64,000 bases of DNA from Acidimicrobiales bacterium (lineage in GTDB: Bacteria > Actinomycetota > Acidimicrobiia > Acidimicrobiales > SHLQ01). Below are positions 31,923-41,146 of this stretch, piece after piece. Numbering within the stretch: the first letter of the stretch is position 1; each line of letters begins with the position of its first letter. Under the pieces are notes generated by a model. It was not told the origin of the DNA. It saw nothing but the letters and a program-made list of their open reading frames with translations, and did no database searches. A program made the translations under genes and the position numbers. The stretch covers positions 1 through 64,000 of the forward strand of contig JAHDCX010000013.1 in NCBI GenBank assembly GCA_020629635.1, in the 5' to 3' direction.

Positions 31923-33404
31923 ATGGGCGATCCGACCGGCTTCATGAAACACGACCGCGAGACGCCGACCCGTCGGCCCGTCCCGGTTCGTCTTCTCGAT
32001 TGGAACGAGGTCTACGAGCCGTTCCCCGAAGACACGCTTCGCACGCAGGCGTCGCGTTGCATGGACTGCGGCATTCCGTTCTGCAACAGCGGTTGCCCGC
32101 TCGGAAACCTGATACCGGACTTCAACGATCTCGTGTACCGCGGCGATTGGAAAGAAGCATCGGAACGGCTGCACGCCACCAACAACTTTCCGGAGTTCAC
32201 GGGTCGGCTGTGCCCGGCCCCGTGCGAAGGGTCGTGCGTTCTGGGCATCCACGAACCGCCAGTGACCATCAAACAGGTCGAGATCGAAATCGTCGAGCGA
32301 GCGTTCGAAGAGGGCTGGGTGACCCCCGTCCTCCCCGCGACCAAGACCGGCAAGTCCGTGGCCGTCGTCGGGTCTGGCCCTGCGGGACTCGCCGCTGCGC
32401 AGCAGCTGACCCGGGCCGGACATGACGTCACCGTGTATGAGCGGGCCGAACGAATCGGCGGCCTTCTTCGATACGGCATCCCCGAATTCAAGATGGAGAA
32501 GCGGATCATCGACCGACGACTCGAGCAGATGACGGCCGAAGGCACGGTCTTTCGGACGGGCATCGAGGTTGGCGTCGACGTGTCGGTCGCCGAGCTTCGT
32601 TCGAGTCATGACGCAATCGTTTTGTCGGGCGGCGCGACCCAGTGGCGTGATCTCCCGATCCCTGGACGGGACGCAGGAGGCATTCTCCAGGCGATGGAGT
32701 TCCTCCCGCCCGCCAACCGGGTGCAGATGGGCGATCTCGACGAACACCCGGTGTCGGCTGAAGGACTCGACGTGGTGATCATCGGAGGCGGCGACACCGG
32801 GGCCGATTGTCTCGGCACGGTCCTCCGGCACGGTGCACGATCGGTCAAGCAGCTCGAGATCATGCCCGAACCTCCAGGCGAGCGGGGCGACAACAACCCG
32901 TGGCCGACCTGGCCGATGATTCTTCGGACCCCATCGGCGCATGAAGAAGCGATCGAGACCGCTGGAGAAGACATCCGCGAGTATGCGATCAACACGGTCG
33001 AGTTCGAGGCCGACGACGACGGACATGTGGCTGCGCTGCACACCGTTCGGGTCGAACGCGTCATCGAGGACGGCCGGATGCGTTTTGATCCGATCGATGG
33101 GACCCAAGAGCGGTTGCCTGCGCAGCTGGTCCTGCTTGCGATGGGATTCACCGGGCCGGAGCGGTCGCCGCTGCTCGAGGACCTCGACGTCGACCTCACC
33201 GACCGAGGCAACGTCGGTCGAACCGATCAGTGGTCGACGAATGTCGACGGTGTTTTCACCTGTGGAGACATGGGCCGTGGCCAATCGCTCATCGTGTGGG
33301 CGATCGCAGAGGGCCGTTCGTGTGCGGCGTCGGTCGATGCGCATCTCATGGGCTCGACATCGCTGCCCTCGCCAGTCGCACCGACCGATCAGCCGCTGCG
33401 CTGA
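31923..33404 (+). CDS. gltD: Glutamate synthase small subunit
   Basis: 493 residues from ATG 31923, one base after the gltB stop with AGGAGG just upstream. The N-terminal Cys clusters (C46, C49, C54, C58, then CPAPCEGSC) carry 4Fe-4S centres. FAD binds at VVGSGPAGLAAAQQL and NADPH at IIGGGDTGADC. It feeds electrons from NADPH to GltB. A short perfect hairpin follows at 33419-33435, overlapping the next promoter. Confidence 0.96.
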   Translation: MGDPTGFMKHDRETPTRRPVPVRLLDWNEVYEPFPEDTLRTQASRCMDCGIPFCNSGCPLGNLIPDFNDLVYRGDWKEASERLHATNNFPEFTGRLCPAPCEGSCVLGIHEPPVTIKQVEIEIVERAFEEGWVTPVLPATKTGKSVAVVGSGPAGLAAAQQLTRAGHDVTVYERAERIGGLLRYGIPEFKMEKRIIDRRLEQMTAEGTVFRTGIEVGVDVSVAELRSSHDAIVLSGGATQWRDLPIPGRDAGGILQAMEFLPPANRVQMGDLDEHPVSAEGLDVVIIGGGDTGADCLGTVLRHGARSVKQLEIMPEPPGERGDNNPWPTWPMILRTPSAHEEAIETAGEDIREYAINTVEFEADDDGHVAALHTVRVERVIEDGRMRFDPIDGTQERLPAQLVLLAMGFTGPERSPLLEDLDVDLTDRGNVGRTDQWSTNVDGVFTCGDMGRGQSLIVWAIAEGRSCAASVDAHLMGSTSLPSPVAPTDQPLR

Positions 33405-33432
33405 TCAACCACCCTCCGTGAGCCGAGATGGC

Positions 33433-33459
33433 TCAACATTGCCGCTCGCAAACCGATAG
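33433..33459 (+). promoter_or_regulatory. Candidate sigma-28-type promoter of the conservon
   Basis: TCAACATT (33433-33440), an 11-base spacer and ACCGATAG (33452-33459) match the FliA/WhiG layout TAAAGTTT-N11-GCCGATAA. The predicted start site is about 26 bases before the ATG at 33492, leaving room for GAGGA at 33483-33487. Confidence 0.45.
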
Positions 33460-33491
33460 TTCCTCGAACAGGCGCTCGTGTCGAGGAAACC

Positions 33492-36446
33492 ATGCTGAAG
33501 AATGCCTCCCTGCGGAACAAGCTCGTCATCGTGGCGGGAGTCCCGCTATTGATCTTGTTGGTGATCGCCGTCATGACGGCGCTGAACCAGCGATCGACGT
33601 CCACTGATGCGTCGCTCGCCGAGCGACACGCGGAACTGATCGAGCTCAACGGCCTCCTGATCGAGGCCCTGGGGACCGAAGCACTCGAGAATCAGAACGC
33701 GGTCTTCAATGGGACGGAGTCGCTTGCGGCCGCTCAAGAGGCCACACGGTCGATCGAGTCGCAGTGGCTGGCCCGTGCTGGTGACTTCGCAGAGATCGAC
33801 GGCGGGGCGGCCCAAGCGGTCGTCGAAGGCCTCGACGGTCATCGCATCTCGATCGCCACCAGCTTCAACACCGATCCGGCTGGTGCCGCCGAAGTTGCTG
33901 CGCTCGATCGGGCGCTGATCGGCCGACTGGCCGCGCTCGAGCCGCAGTTGATCGACGCGACACGTGGCGACGCACTCGCGTCGCTCCGACGGACCTCTTC
34001 GGCATCGGAGGCGCTCATCCGGAACATCGATGCAGCCATCGTTGGCCTCTCCACGGCACACGCCGGCACGCCGATGTCCGGGCTACAAGCCGCGATTGGT
34101 GCCGCCAACGCGTCTGCCGTCGCACACGACAACATCACGCCGCCGGCCGCGCACGTCGGCGAACCCAGCGGAACCTTCACCACACTGTCCGAGTCCCTCA
34201 CAAGCGGATCGGTCGATCCTGCGGACTGGCAACCGGCCGCGGAGGAACGCATCGGGCAGGCTGCGCAAGCCCACACGATCACGGCTCGCGCCGCCGCAGC
34301 AGACGCAGCCAATCACGCGTCGACCGCATCGGGCACCATGCGAAACGTCGCATTGGCAGCGCTGGCTGCACTCGTGCTCTCTGCGTTGGTCGCCGCGTTC
34401 TTCGCCTCTCGGGCCAAGAAGGACATGCGGGCGCTCGAGGCGCGAGCTCGGACATTCGCCGAGGTGGACATCCCGGCGGCGACAGACTCGCTTCGGACCG
34501 GCAAGGCCCTCGAGAACGCCGATGGCGATCTGTTCGATCCCGATGACCTCGGAGACGAGGACGCACGAGCCGTGGCGAAGCAACTCGAGTCGGCACGCAC
34601 CGCGCTGAGCGGGCTGGGAGCAAGCGCCGGCGAGATTCACGCCGGAGTGTCGCAAACGTTCGTGAGTCTCGCTCGACGCAGTCAAGCGATGGTCGACCGC
34701 CAGCTCGAGGCGATCGATGTCCTCGAGTCCAAGGAGCGTGACGCTGACCGTTTGAGCCTGTTGTATCGAGTTGATCACCTGGCCACTCGGATGCGACGCA
34801 ACGCCGAAAGCCTACTGGTTCTGGCCGGGAGCCAGACTCATCGCCGCAGGGGAGAGGCCGTCCAGCTTCGCGAGGTTCTTCGAGTCGCAATCGGCGAGGT
34901 CGAGGACTACCGCCGGATCATTCCGATCTCGCTCGATGACCAGGTCGTCGCCGGGCACCATGCCCAGGAGCTGGCGCATCTGCTGGCGGAACTGATGGAG
35001 AATGCCGCACAACAGTCGCCGCCGGGAACGGCAGTCGACGTAATGGGTGCCCGAGACTCCGACGGCGTGTATTCGCTGCGAATCATCGACCGGGGAACCG
35101 GTATCGAGCCCACGCAGCTCGAGTCCATCAACGAGATGTTGTCGTCGCCGGAGAATGGTCCGGTCACGCTCGGAAATGCCATTGGCCTTCGGGTTGTCGG
35201 TCGGCTCGCTCATCACCTCGGACTCACCGTGCGGCTTGCCCCAACGAGCGACGGCGGAACGTGTGCAACCGTCCATGTGCCCGCAGCCGTCATCGGAGAG
35301 TGGGATCGGGAGCAGGTCGCCTCGCCGTTGGCGGCTACTCGCCCCGTGGCCGCTCCGACCCCGGCAGTCCAGCCCGAGCCGCAGGTGGCCGAAGCGCCCT
35401 CGATGTTCAGCCCCGAACCCGACGTCGTCGCCATGCCGGACGCCGCAATCGCACCCCCGGTTCACACCGAGGCCGATGCCGCACCGCCATCGATCGATGC
35501 CTCCCTCAGCACTTACGGCGTCGTCGGACTGCAGCAGGACTTTGCCCAACCGGACGAACCGGTCGTGGAGGTCGCCCCGGCCGATCCGATCCCGGCGCCA
35601 CTCGCTTCCGGTGACGGCACGGCACCCGGCGACGTCTTCGACCTGCCGGACGATCTCCGTGAAGCTCCAGGCGACCCGCTCGCTGCCGCAACGGACGCGG
35701 CGCCTGCGACGCCGACGACCTTTGAGGTCGCACCGTCGCCGTTTGAGGCTGAGACGTTCGAACCGGAGCCTTCACCATTCGATGACTCGCCATCGCCCTT
35801 CGAAGCGGCGTCCGCAAGTCCTTCGCCCTTCGACACGATCAGCGTCCCGGAGCCGACCGCGCCGTCGCCATTCGACTCCGCGCCGGATCTCCCCGCATCC
35901 CCTGAACCGCAGGTCCCAGCACCACTTGCGGGCTCCGGAATGACGGCGATTCAGCATCCCGAACCATCACCGGTCGAGCCAGCGGTCCCGGCTGTCCCGG
36001 AGCCGCTGACTCAGCCGATGACGCCTCCGATTGGCCAGGCGCCGGTCGCGGCAACACCCGTTTCCCCGTCCGGGTCACACGCCCCAGCACCAGATTCGTC
36101 TGCTCCGGCTCCGGCCCCAATGCCGGTCCCTTCTGAAGCGGTTGCACCCGCACCCGCTCCTACACCAGCGCCCGCTCCGGCTCCGGCTCCGGCACCGGCG
36201 GCGGCTCCTGCTGGCGCCGTCGCAGCGTCGCTCGGTGGTGCACCCGTCGCAGAAGCACCCCCATCGACAACGGCATCGGGCCTCGTCCGACGGAAGCGAT
36301 CCGACGCCGACGAACCGAATCCTCTCGACGAAACCCGCACTGGACCGTCCCGCAGATCTCCTGATCAGGTCCGATCAATGTTGTCCCGATACAAGACAGG
36401 ACTCGAGCGAGGACGGACCACGACCGATCAGGACGGTACATCGTGA
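33492..36446 (+). CDS. Conservon sensor kinase-like protein (CvnA type)
   Basis: 984 residues. One helix near residues 12-30, an extracytoplasmic helical domain to about 280, a second helix (about 284-306), a linker helix and a HATPase domain with N-box ELMENAAQQSPP (about 499-510) and G-box DRGTGIEP. No phosphorylated H-box His is obvious, as in other CvnA proteins. A very long Pro/Ala/Glu-rich tail (about 610-930) has five SPF[D/E] motifs and an Ala-Pro run. The C-terminus (RRSPDQVRSMLSRYKTGLERG) is the conserved family end. First gene of a four-gene conservon; its stop overlaps cvnB. Confidence 0.88.
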   Translation: MLKNASLRNKLVIVAGVPLLILLVIAVMTALNQRSTSTDASLAERHAELIELNGLLIEALGTEALENQNAVFNGTESLAAAQEATRSIESQWLARAGDFAEIDGGAAQAVVEGLDGHRISIATSFNTDPAGAAEVAALDRALIGRLAALEPQLIDATRGDALASLRRTSSASEALIRNIDAAIVGLSTAHAGTPMSGLQAAIGAANASAVAHDNITPPAAHVGEPSGTFTTLSESLTSGSVDPADWQPAAEERIGQAAQAHTITARAAAADAANHASTASGTMRNVALAALAALVLSALVAAFFASRAKKDMRALEARARTFAEVDIPAATDSLRTGKALENADGDLFDPDDLGDEDARAVAKQLESARTALSGLGASAGEIHAGVSQTFVSLARRSQAMVDRQLEAIDVLESKERDADRLSLLYRVDHLATRMRRNAESLLVLAGSQTHRRRGEAVQLREVLRVAIGEVEDYRRIIPISLDDQVVAGHHAQELAHLLAELMENAAQQSPPGTAVDVMGARDSDGVYSLRIIDRGTGIEPTQLESINEMLSSPENGPVTLGNAIGLRVVGRLAHHLGLTVRLAPTSDGGTCATVHVPAAVIGEWDREQVASPLAATRPVAAPTPAVQPEPQVAEAPSMFSPEPDVVAMPDAAIAPPVHTEADAAPPSIDASLSTYGVVGLQQDFAQPDEPVVEVAPADPIPAPLASGDGTAPGDVFDLPDDLREAPGDPLAAATDAAPATPTTFEVAPSPFEAETFEPEPSPFDDSPSPFEAASASPSPFDTISVPEPTAPSPFDSAPDLPASPEPQVPAPLAGSGMTAIQHPEPSPVEPAVPAVPEPLTQPMTPPIGQAPVAATPVSPSGSHAPAPDSSAPAPAPMPVPSEAVAPAPAPTPAPAPAPAPAPAAAPAGAVAASLGGAPVAEAPPSTTASGLVRRKRSDADEPNPLDETRTGPSRRSPDQVRSMLSRYKTGLERGRTTTDQDGTS

Positions 36447-36868
36447 CCACAGCTGAACACGCACAAAGCCACGACGTGAGCTGGCTCATCACCAGCTTCG
36501 TCGACCAGACACCCGGAGTCGTCGAAGCGATTGTGGTGTCGTCAGACGGATTGCTTATGGCGATGTCCAACGGATTGGATCGAGCAGGGGCGGATCGCTT
36601 CGCCGCGGTCACTTCCGGATTGATCGGGCTCGCCTACGGTGCGGCCGGACGCTTCGGCGGAGGTCGCGTCAACGAAGTGATCGTCGAAATGGACAACGCC
36701 CTGCTCCTCGTGACCGGGATCTCGGACGGTTCCGCGCTCGGAGTCGTCGCCGACGCCAATTGCGACATCGGCTTCATCGGGTACGAAATGGCGGTTCTGG
36801 TCGAGAAGACGGGCCGGGTCCTGACCCCCGAGCTTCGCGCCCAGCTGGTGAGCGCTCTCCCGCAATGA
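36443..36868 (+). CDS. Roadblock/LC7 protein (CvnB type)
   Basis: 141 residues. The fold is a Roadblock/LC7 domain: VSWLITSFVDQTPGVVEAIVVSSDGL near the N-terminus and DANCDIGFIGYEMAVLVEK late. In conservons this protein links the kinase-like membrane protein to the small GTPase. It overlaps cvnA by GTGA and cvnC by ATGA. Confidence 0.9.
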   Translation: MTTAEHAQSHDVSWLITSFVDQTPGVVEAIVVSSDGLLMAMSNGLDRAGADRFAAVTSGLIGLAYGAAGRFGGGRVNEVIVEMDNALLLVTGISDGSALGVVADANCDIGFIGYEMAVLVEKTGRVLTPELRAQLVSALPQ

Positions 36869-37233
36869 GTCCGTCCGATCCGCCGATCCCCGAGTCCGGG
36901 CCGCCATCACGGCTTCGGATCCCTCCCTACGCCGTCACCGGTGGACGGACCCGCGTGGACGTCGACATTCCGTTCGAGGCGTTGGTTCGGACGACCGAGC
37001 GTGGACGCGAGCATCTTCGCCTGGTCGGATTCGAACGCCGCGACATTCTGCAACTCGCGGAGAGCCCCATCGCTGTCGCCGAGATCTCGGCCCATCTTCG
37101 CCTTCCGATCGGAGCCATTCGTGTGCTCGTCGGCGACCTCAGCGTCGAGGGCCACGTTCAGACCAAGGCAATGACGGTCAAGGCCGACACTGCGCTTCTG
37201 GAAAGGGTGCGCGATGGCCTTCGGAGACTCTGA
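36865..37233 (+). CDS. DUF742 protein (CvnC type)
   Basis: 122 residues from ATG 36865. RIPPYAVTGGRTR near the N-terminus and VAEISAHLRLPIGAIRVLVGDLSVEG are the DUF742 hallmarks, a winged-helix-like domain. It belongs to the conservon and probably bridges the Roadblock and GTPase subunits. It overlaps cvnD by 20 bases. Confidence 0.9.
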   Translation: MSPSDPPIPESGPPSRLRIPPYAVTGGRTRVDVDIPFEALVRTTERGREHLRLVGFERRDILQLAESPIAVAEISAHLRLPIGAIRVLVGDLSVEGHVQTKAMTVKADTALLERVRDGLRRL

Positions 37234-37837
37234 TGGAAAGGTGGTGTCGATGACCCCGCAAGACACCGAAGATTCCTCGGTACCGCTTCCGGTGAAGATC
37301 GTCGTCGCCGGCGGCTATGCCGTCGGCAAGACGACGTTCGTTGGGTCGATCTCCGAGATCGAGCCGCTCACGACCGAAGCTGCGCTGACCACGGTCAGTC
37401 GCGGCGTCGACGATGAAGGCGACGCCAACCTGAAGTCGTCGACGACGGTCGCGCTCGACTTCGGACGTGTCGCCCTCGGAAACGAACTGGTCCTCTACTT
37501 GTTCGGTACGCCCGGCCAGGATCGATTCCGATTCATGTGGGACGAGCTGACCCGCGGGGCCATCGGTGCCGTGGTCCTGCTCGACACTCGGCGGTTCGAA
37601 GACAGCTTCGGCGCCGTCGAGTACTTCGAGCGGGCAAAGGTGCCCTTCGTTGTCGCAGTCAACGCGTTCCACGGCCAGTTGCATCACTCCCTCGATGATG
37701 TGCGAGACGGACTCGATCTCGCCCCGGACATCCCGATCGTCGCCACGGACGCGCGCGAGAGAGAACTCACGAAAGCGACGCTGCTCGAGCTCGTCGAATT
37801 CGCGCTCGTACGCGCTAATCACGCCGAGGCTGCCTGA
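37214..37837 (+). CDS. Conservon small GTPase (CvnD type)
   Basis: 207 residues; ATG 37214, or ATG 37250 as alternative. G1 is GGYAVGKTTF, the switch region has SSTTVALDFG, G3 is FGTPGQDRF, and the base-recognition motif is reduced to VAVNAF instead of NKxD, as is common in this family. In Streptomyces the equivalent complex cycles on the membrane like a eukaryotic G-protein unit. It is the last gene of the conservon; a small hairpin (37843-37860) follows at the convergent gene end. Confidence 0.9.
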   Translation: MAFGDSDGKVVSMTPQDTEDSSVPLPVKIVVAGGYAVGKTTFVGSISEIEPLTTEAALTTVSRGVDDEGDANLKSSTTVALDFGRVALGNELVLYLFGTPGQDRFRFMWDELTRGAIGAVVLLDTRRFEDSFGAVEYFERAKVPFVVAVNAFHGQLHHSLDDVRDGLDLAPDIPIVATDARERELTKATLLELVEFALVRANHAEAA

Positions 37838-37840
37838 CGG

Positions 37841-38143
37841 CTACGGTTCCCCGGAACCGTCGTCACGATCGATCGTCGAGGCAAGGTCGCCTCGTTCGAC
37901 ACGATCGATCTCGGGCCGGACCCGGACGGCGTACCAGATCGCCAATGGCACGCCCAGCGGGATGATCGCTGCGCCGCCCAACAGGAGGGCAAGCCACACG
38001 ACCTGTCTGCGGCCGGCGAGCGCCCACACCCATTGTGGGGCTCGGGCGGCGTGCAAGAACATCAGGCCGATGCCGGCCAGCGGAATACCGGCGACCGCGA
38101 TCAACACTGCGGTCCGAAATATCTCGCCGATGCTGAAGATCAC
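37841..38143 (-). CDS. Small membrane protein
   Basis: 100 residues with two or three hydrophobic helices (about 8-30, 46-70) and a charged tail RVRPEIDRVERGD. The second half, ending GVPLAIWYAVRVRPEID, resembles the PLDc_N/DUF2516 type of small membrane proteins. Function unknown. Its stop region contains an 8-bp hairpin that could end both this and the conservon transcript. Confidence 0.6.
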   Translation of the reverse strand: MIFSIGEIFRTAVLIAVAGIPLAGIGLMFLHAARAPQWVWALAGRRQVVWLALLLGGAAIIPLGVPLAIWYAVRVRPEIDRVERGDLASTIDRDDGSGEP

Positions 38144-38234
38144 GGATTTGCCTCGAGAGACGTCTGGCCAGCTCGACGATGGTATCGACCGACGGTCCTG
38201 CGCCGACGACCGTTTGGATACATAAACTCACGAC

Positions 38235-38414
38235 ATGGGTCTTCCGTGTCCGCGATGTGGTCAGTCACTCGAGAGTGAGGAGTACTACGGCGTGTGTTCG
38301 CGGTGTGCAACCGAGCTCCGATCCACCTACTCGGGTGACGCACGGGCCGTCGACGTCGCCGAATACGAACCGAAGATGAACGTCGTTCCGAACGCGATCG
38401 CGTCCAAGGAGTAG
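38235..38414 (+). CDS. 59-residue zinc-ribbon protein
   Basis: A short gene. The translation begins MGLPCPRCGQSLESEEYYG and continues VCSRCATEL, giving two CxxC knuckles at residues 5-8 and 21-24 separated by 12 residues, a clear zinc ribbon. The rest is acidic with KMNVVPNAIASKE at the end. TAAACT at 38223-38228 ends six bases before the ATG, a leaderless layout that supports expression. It is divergent from the small membrane protein and convergent with GDPD. The role is unknown; such ribbons often bind RNA or partner proteins. Confidence 0.7.
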   Translation: MGLPCPRCGQSLESEEYYGVCSRCATELRSTYSGDARAVDVAEYEPKMNVVPNAIASKE

Positions 38415-38419
38415 CCGGA

Positions 38420-39175
38420 TCAGGCCTCGGACGAGGCGAAGTGTTCGAGCTCCTCGAGGAGCAGCGTCGGCGAGTCGGTCATGATTCCGTCGACCCCGAG
38501 TGCGAGAAGACGCCGCATCTCTTCGGGTTCGTCAACCGTCCACGCGTGTACGACGAGCCCATCGCGGTGGGACCGAAGGACGAACCGACGTCCGATCGGC
38601 GACAGCAACAACCACTTCGGGACCTGGTGGGCGACGGTACCTGTGGGACGAGGCAACGGGAGCCCAACCGCCCGAAGAACACCGCGCAGAATCTGTCGCG
38701 GTCCGCTACTGGTCGCGACCCGGGGGCGGATGCTCCGGATCCGCTGCAGACGACGGTCCGAAAACGAGCCAATGCACACGCGTCCATGGGCTCCGAACTC
38801 GTCGATCACGCCAAGAAGAGGAAGGACGACCTCGTCGCTCTTGGCGTCGACGTTGAATCGCGCATCCGGGTAGCGCTCGAGGAGCTCCCGCAGCGTCGGA
38901 ATCGAGCTACCCCCGAGGTCGACCTCCCGAATCTCGTCGAGCGTTCGCTCATCGATTCGCCCGCTTCTGTCGGTGACCCGGCCGAGATCGGCATCGTGGA
39001 ATGCGACGACCGCCCCGTCAGCCGAGACGTGGACGTCAGTCTCAAGACAGGCGATCCCGAGCGAGACCGCGTGGTCGAACGCCGCGAGTGAATTCTCCGG
39101 CCGTTCGTTGGCCCCGCCGCGATGCGCGATCGCGGTTGGGCTCGCCATTCCGAGGTAGCTCCTTCCTGGCTTCAT
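38420..39175 (-). CDS. Glycerophosphodiester phosphodiesterase family protein
   Basis: 251 residues from ATG 39175. AIAHRGGANERPENSLAAF near the N-terminus holds the catalytic His and Glu; LETDVHVSADGAVVAFHD adds the metal Glu/Asp and second His. The end VDGIMTDSP is typical. It hydrolyses glycerophosphodiesters to glycerol 3-phosphate. No signal peptide, so it acts in the cytosol. TACGGT on the minus strand (39184-39189) ends eight bases before this ATG, which favours this start over an upstream GTG at 39247. Confidence 0.88.
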   Translation of the reverse strand: MKPGRSYLGMASPTAIAHRGGANERPENSLAAFDHAVSLGIACLETDVHVSADGAVVAFHDADLGRVTDRSGRIDERTLDEIREVDLGGSSIPTLRELLERYPDARFNVDAKSDEVVLPLLGVIDEFGAHGRVCIGSFSDRRLQRIRSIRPRVATSSGPRQILRGVLRAVGLPLPRPTGTVAHQVPKWLLLSPIGRRFVLRSHRDGLVVHAWTVDEPEEMRRLLALGVDGIMTDSPTLLLEELEHFASSEA

Positions 39176-39286
39176 CACACGAAACCGTAGGGCATCGGCG
39201 ACATCGATCGCTTCCCCGACGGCCATCACCGTTGTGAAGGGGCGCACACAGGGTGCCAGGACTCCAGCCGACTAGGGTTCACCCAC

Positions 39287-40705
39287 ATGCGACGGACCAA
39301 GATCGTGGCGAGCCTCGGACCCGCCACCGACGACGAATCAGTACTGCGCGGCATCATTCGAGCGGGCGTCGACGTCGCTCGGATCAACCTCAGCCACGGA
39401 TCGGTCGACGACGGAATGGATCGCTATGAGGCGGTCCGTCGAATCGCCCGCGAAGAAGGCCGCCACGTCGGGATTCTCGCCGACCTTCCCGGGCCAAAGG
39501 TACGAGTCGCTGCGTTCGCCGAAGAGTCGGTGTTCGACGAGGGAGACCGGGTTCGACTCGTCGTTGGTTCTGAGTCGTCATCGGCCAAGGTGATCGAGGT
39601 CGACTACCCACAGCTCGCCTCCAGCTTCGCCCCCGGAGATCGTGTGGTGATCGGCGATGGCCGTCTCGTTCTCGAGGTCAACGCCGTCGGCGACGATCTC
39701 GATGCCACGGTGATCAATTCCGGCGTCCTCACCGGCTCGCCGGGAGTCCACGTCCCTGCGGACAAGCTGGCCATGTCCACGCCGACACCCCACGACCTGA
39801 AGCTGTTGGACGCAATGGTCGATGTCGGGGTCGACATGGTTGCCGTGTCGTTTGTTCGTTCGGCTCACGACATGCGTCGGGTTGGCACCGAACCGCACCC
39901 CCGTGGACCGCTGCTCGTCGCCAAGGTCGAGACGCGGGCCGCCATCGAGAACCTCGACGGCATCATCGAGGCGTCCGGGGCAATCATGGTCGCTCGAGGC
40001 GACCTCGGAAACGAGCTCCCCATCGAGGACCTCCCGATCACCCAGAAAGAAATCATCCGCCGCTGCATCGCGGGCGGAAAGCCCGTCATCACCGCGACGC
40101 AGATGCTCGAATCGATGATCTCCGCGCCAGCGCCGACGCGTGCCGAAGCCAGCGACGTCGCCAACGCCGTGTGGGACGGCACGTCCGCAGTGATGCTGTC
40201 TGGAGAGACCGCGGTCGGCATCGATCCCGTCAACTGCGTGAGAACGATGGGCCGGATCGCCCGCAAAGCCGACGACGTCTTCGACCACGAGGCGTGGGCT
40301 CGCAACGTCGCCGCATTGCGAATGACCGAGTCGGGATCCGGCACCGAGGTCACCGACGCAATGACCGTGGCCGGGTGGCGCGCCTGTCGTGAGCTCGAAG
40401 TCTCGGCGGTCCTCTGCATCTCCGGCACCGGTTTCACGGTGCGCCAGATGGCCCGCTTCCGTCCGCAGGCGCAGATCCTGGGTCTCAGCACGGACGAGCG
40501 AACACTGCAGCAGCTGACGATGTCGTGGGGGACGACCCCGGTGCTCCTGCCAACGGCGGGGACCCGTGAAGAGATGATGGCGGAAGCGCTCAAGGTCGCC
40601 GCATCTGAAGGCCATGTCCGAAGCGGTGAGCAGGTCGCGCTCCTCGGCGGAGACGGAGTCGGCGCCAAAGTGACCAACAACCTCCGCATCGTGACGGTGC
40701 CGTAG
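39287..40705 (+). CDS. pyk: Pyruvate kinase
   Basis: 472 residues. Landmarks are ARINLSHG, LADLPGPKVR, the catalytic Lys region VAKVETRAAIEN, metal-binding VARGDLGNELP and TATQMLESM. It makes pyruvate and ATP from phosphoenolpyruvate. TAGGGT at 39273-39278 ends eight bases before the ATG. DUF3151 starts on the very next base after the stop. Confidence 0.96.
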   Translation: MRRTKIVASLGPATDDESVLRGIIRAGVDVARINLSHGSVDDGMDRYEAVRRIAREEGRHVGILADLPGPKVRVAAFAEESVFDEGDRVRLVVGSESSSAKVIEVDYPQLASSFAPGDRVVIGDGRLVLEVNAVGDDLDATVINSGVLTGSPGVHVPADKLAMSTPTPHDLKLLDAMVDVGVDMVAVSFVRSAHDMRRVGTEPHPRGPLLVAKVETRAAIENLDGIIEASGAIMVARGDLGNELPIEDLPITQKEIIRRCIAGGKPVITATQMLESMISAPAPTRAEASDVANAVWDGTSAVMLSGETAVGIDPVNCVRTMGRIARKADDVFDHEAWARNVAALRMTESGSGTEVTDAMTVAGWRACRELEVSAVLCISGTGFTVRQMARFRPQAQILGLSTDERTLQQLTMSWGTTPVLLPTAGTREEMMAEALKVAASEGHVRSGEQVALLGGDGVGAKVTNNLRIVTVP

Positions 40706-41146
40706 GTGTCCACTCACGACGTGAAGTTCGGCGGATCCGGGATCCCACAGACCGTGCTCCCGGCCGAACCCGATGCGGTGCTCGCAGATCTCGAGCGGGC
40801 TGGCACGCTCGAGCCGCAGCAACGACGCATCGTGCTTGGCGAGATCGCAGCCGCTGCGCCGCGGACGCTCGGCGTGTGGGCCGCGCTCGGCGACCAGGCA
40901 AGCGACACGATCGAGGCGTACGCCTACTACCGAATCGGCTATCACCGAGGGCTCGACTCGCTCCGTCAGAACGGTTGGCGGGGGAGCGGATTCGTTCGGT
41001 GGGAGCACGAGTCCAACCGCCCGTTTCTCCGCTGCCTCGCCGGCCTCCAACGGATGGCCGCAACGATCGGCGAGACTGACGAGGCCGAACGGTGCGACCT
41101 CTTCCTTCGTCAGCTCGACCCCTCGTGGCCACCGGACGTCCACTGA
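40706..41146 (+). CDS. DUF3151 family protein
   Basis: 146 residues from GTG 40706. TIEAYAYYRIGYHRGLDSL, RQNGWRGSGFVRWEHE and NRPFLRCLAGL match the actinobacterial DUF3151 family (mycobacterial relatives lie near fructose-bisphosphate aldolase). It is helical and soluble, function unknown. Placement directly after pyk supports a link to central carbon metabolism. Confidence 0.85.
   Translation: MSTHDVKFGGSGIPQTVLPAEPDAVLADLERAGTLEPQQRRIVLGEIAAAAPRTLGVWAALGDQASDTIEAYAYYRIGYHRGLDSLRQNGWRGSGFVRWEHESNRPFLRCLAGLQRMAATIGETDEAERCDLFLRQLDPSWPPDVH

Noticed and set aside
33419-33435. Hairpin after gltD as a terminator
   Set aside because: Only six pairs, no T-run, and it overlaps the candidate promoter of the conservon.
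37843-37860. Hairpin at the convergent ends of the conservon and small membrane gene
   Set aside because: An 8-bp palindrome with a 2-base centre and no T-run; possible but too weak to list as a terminator.
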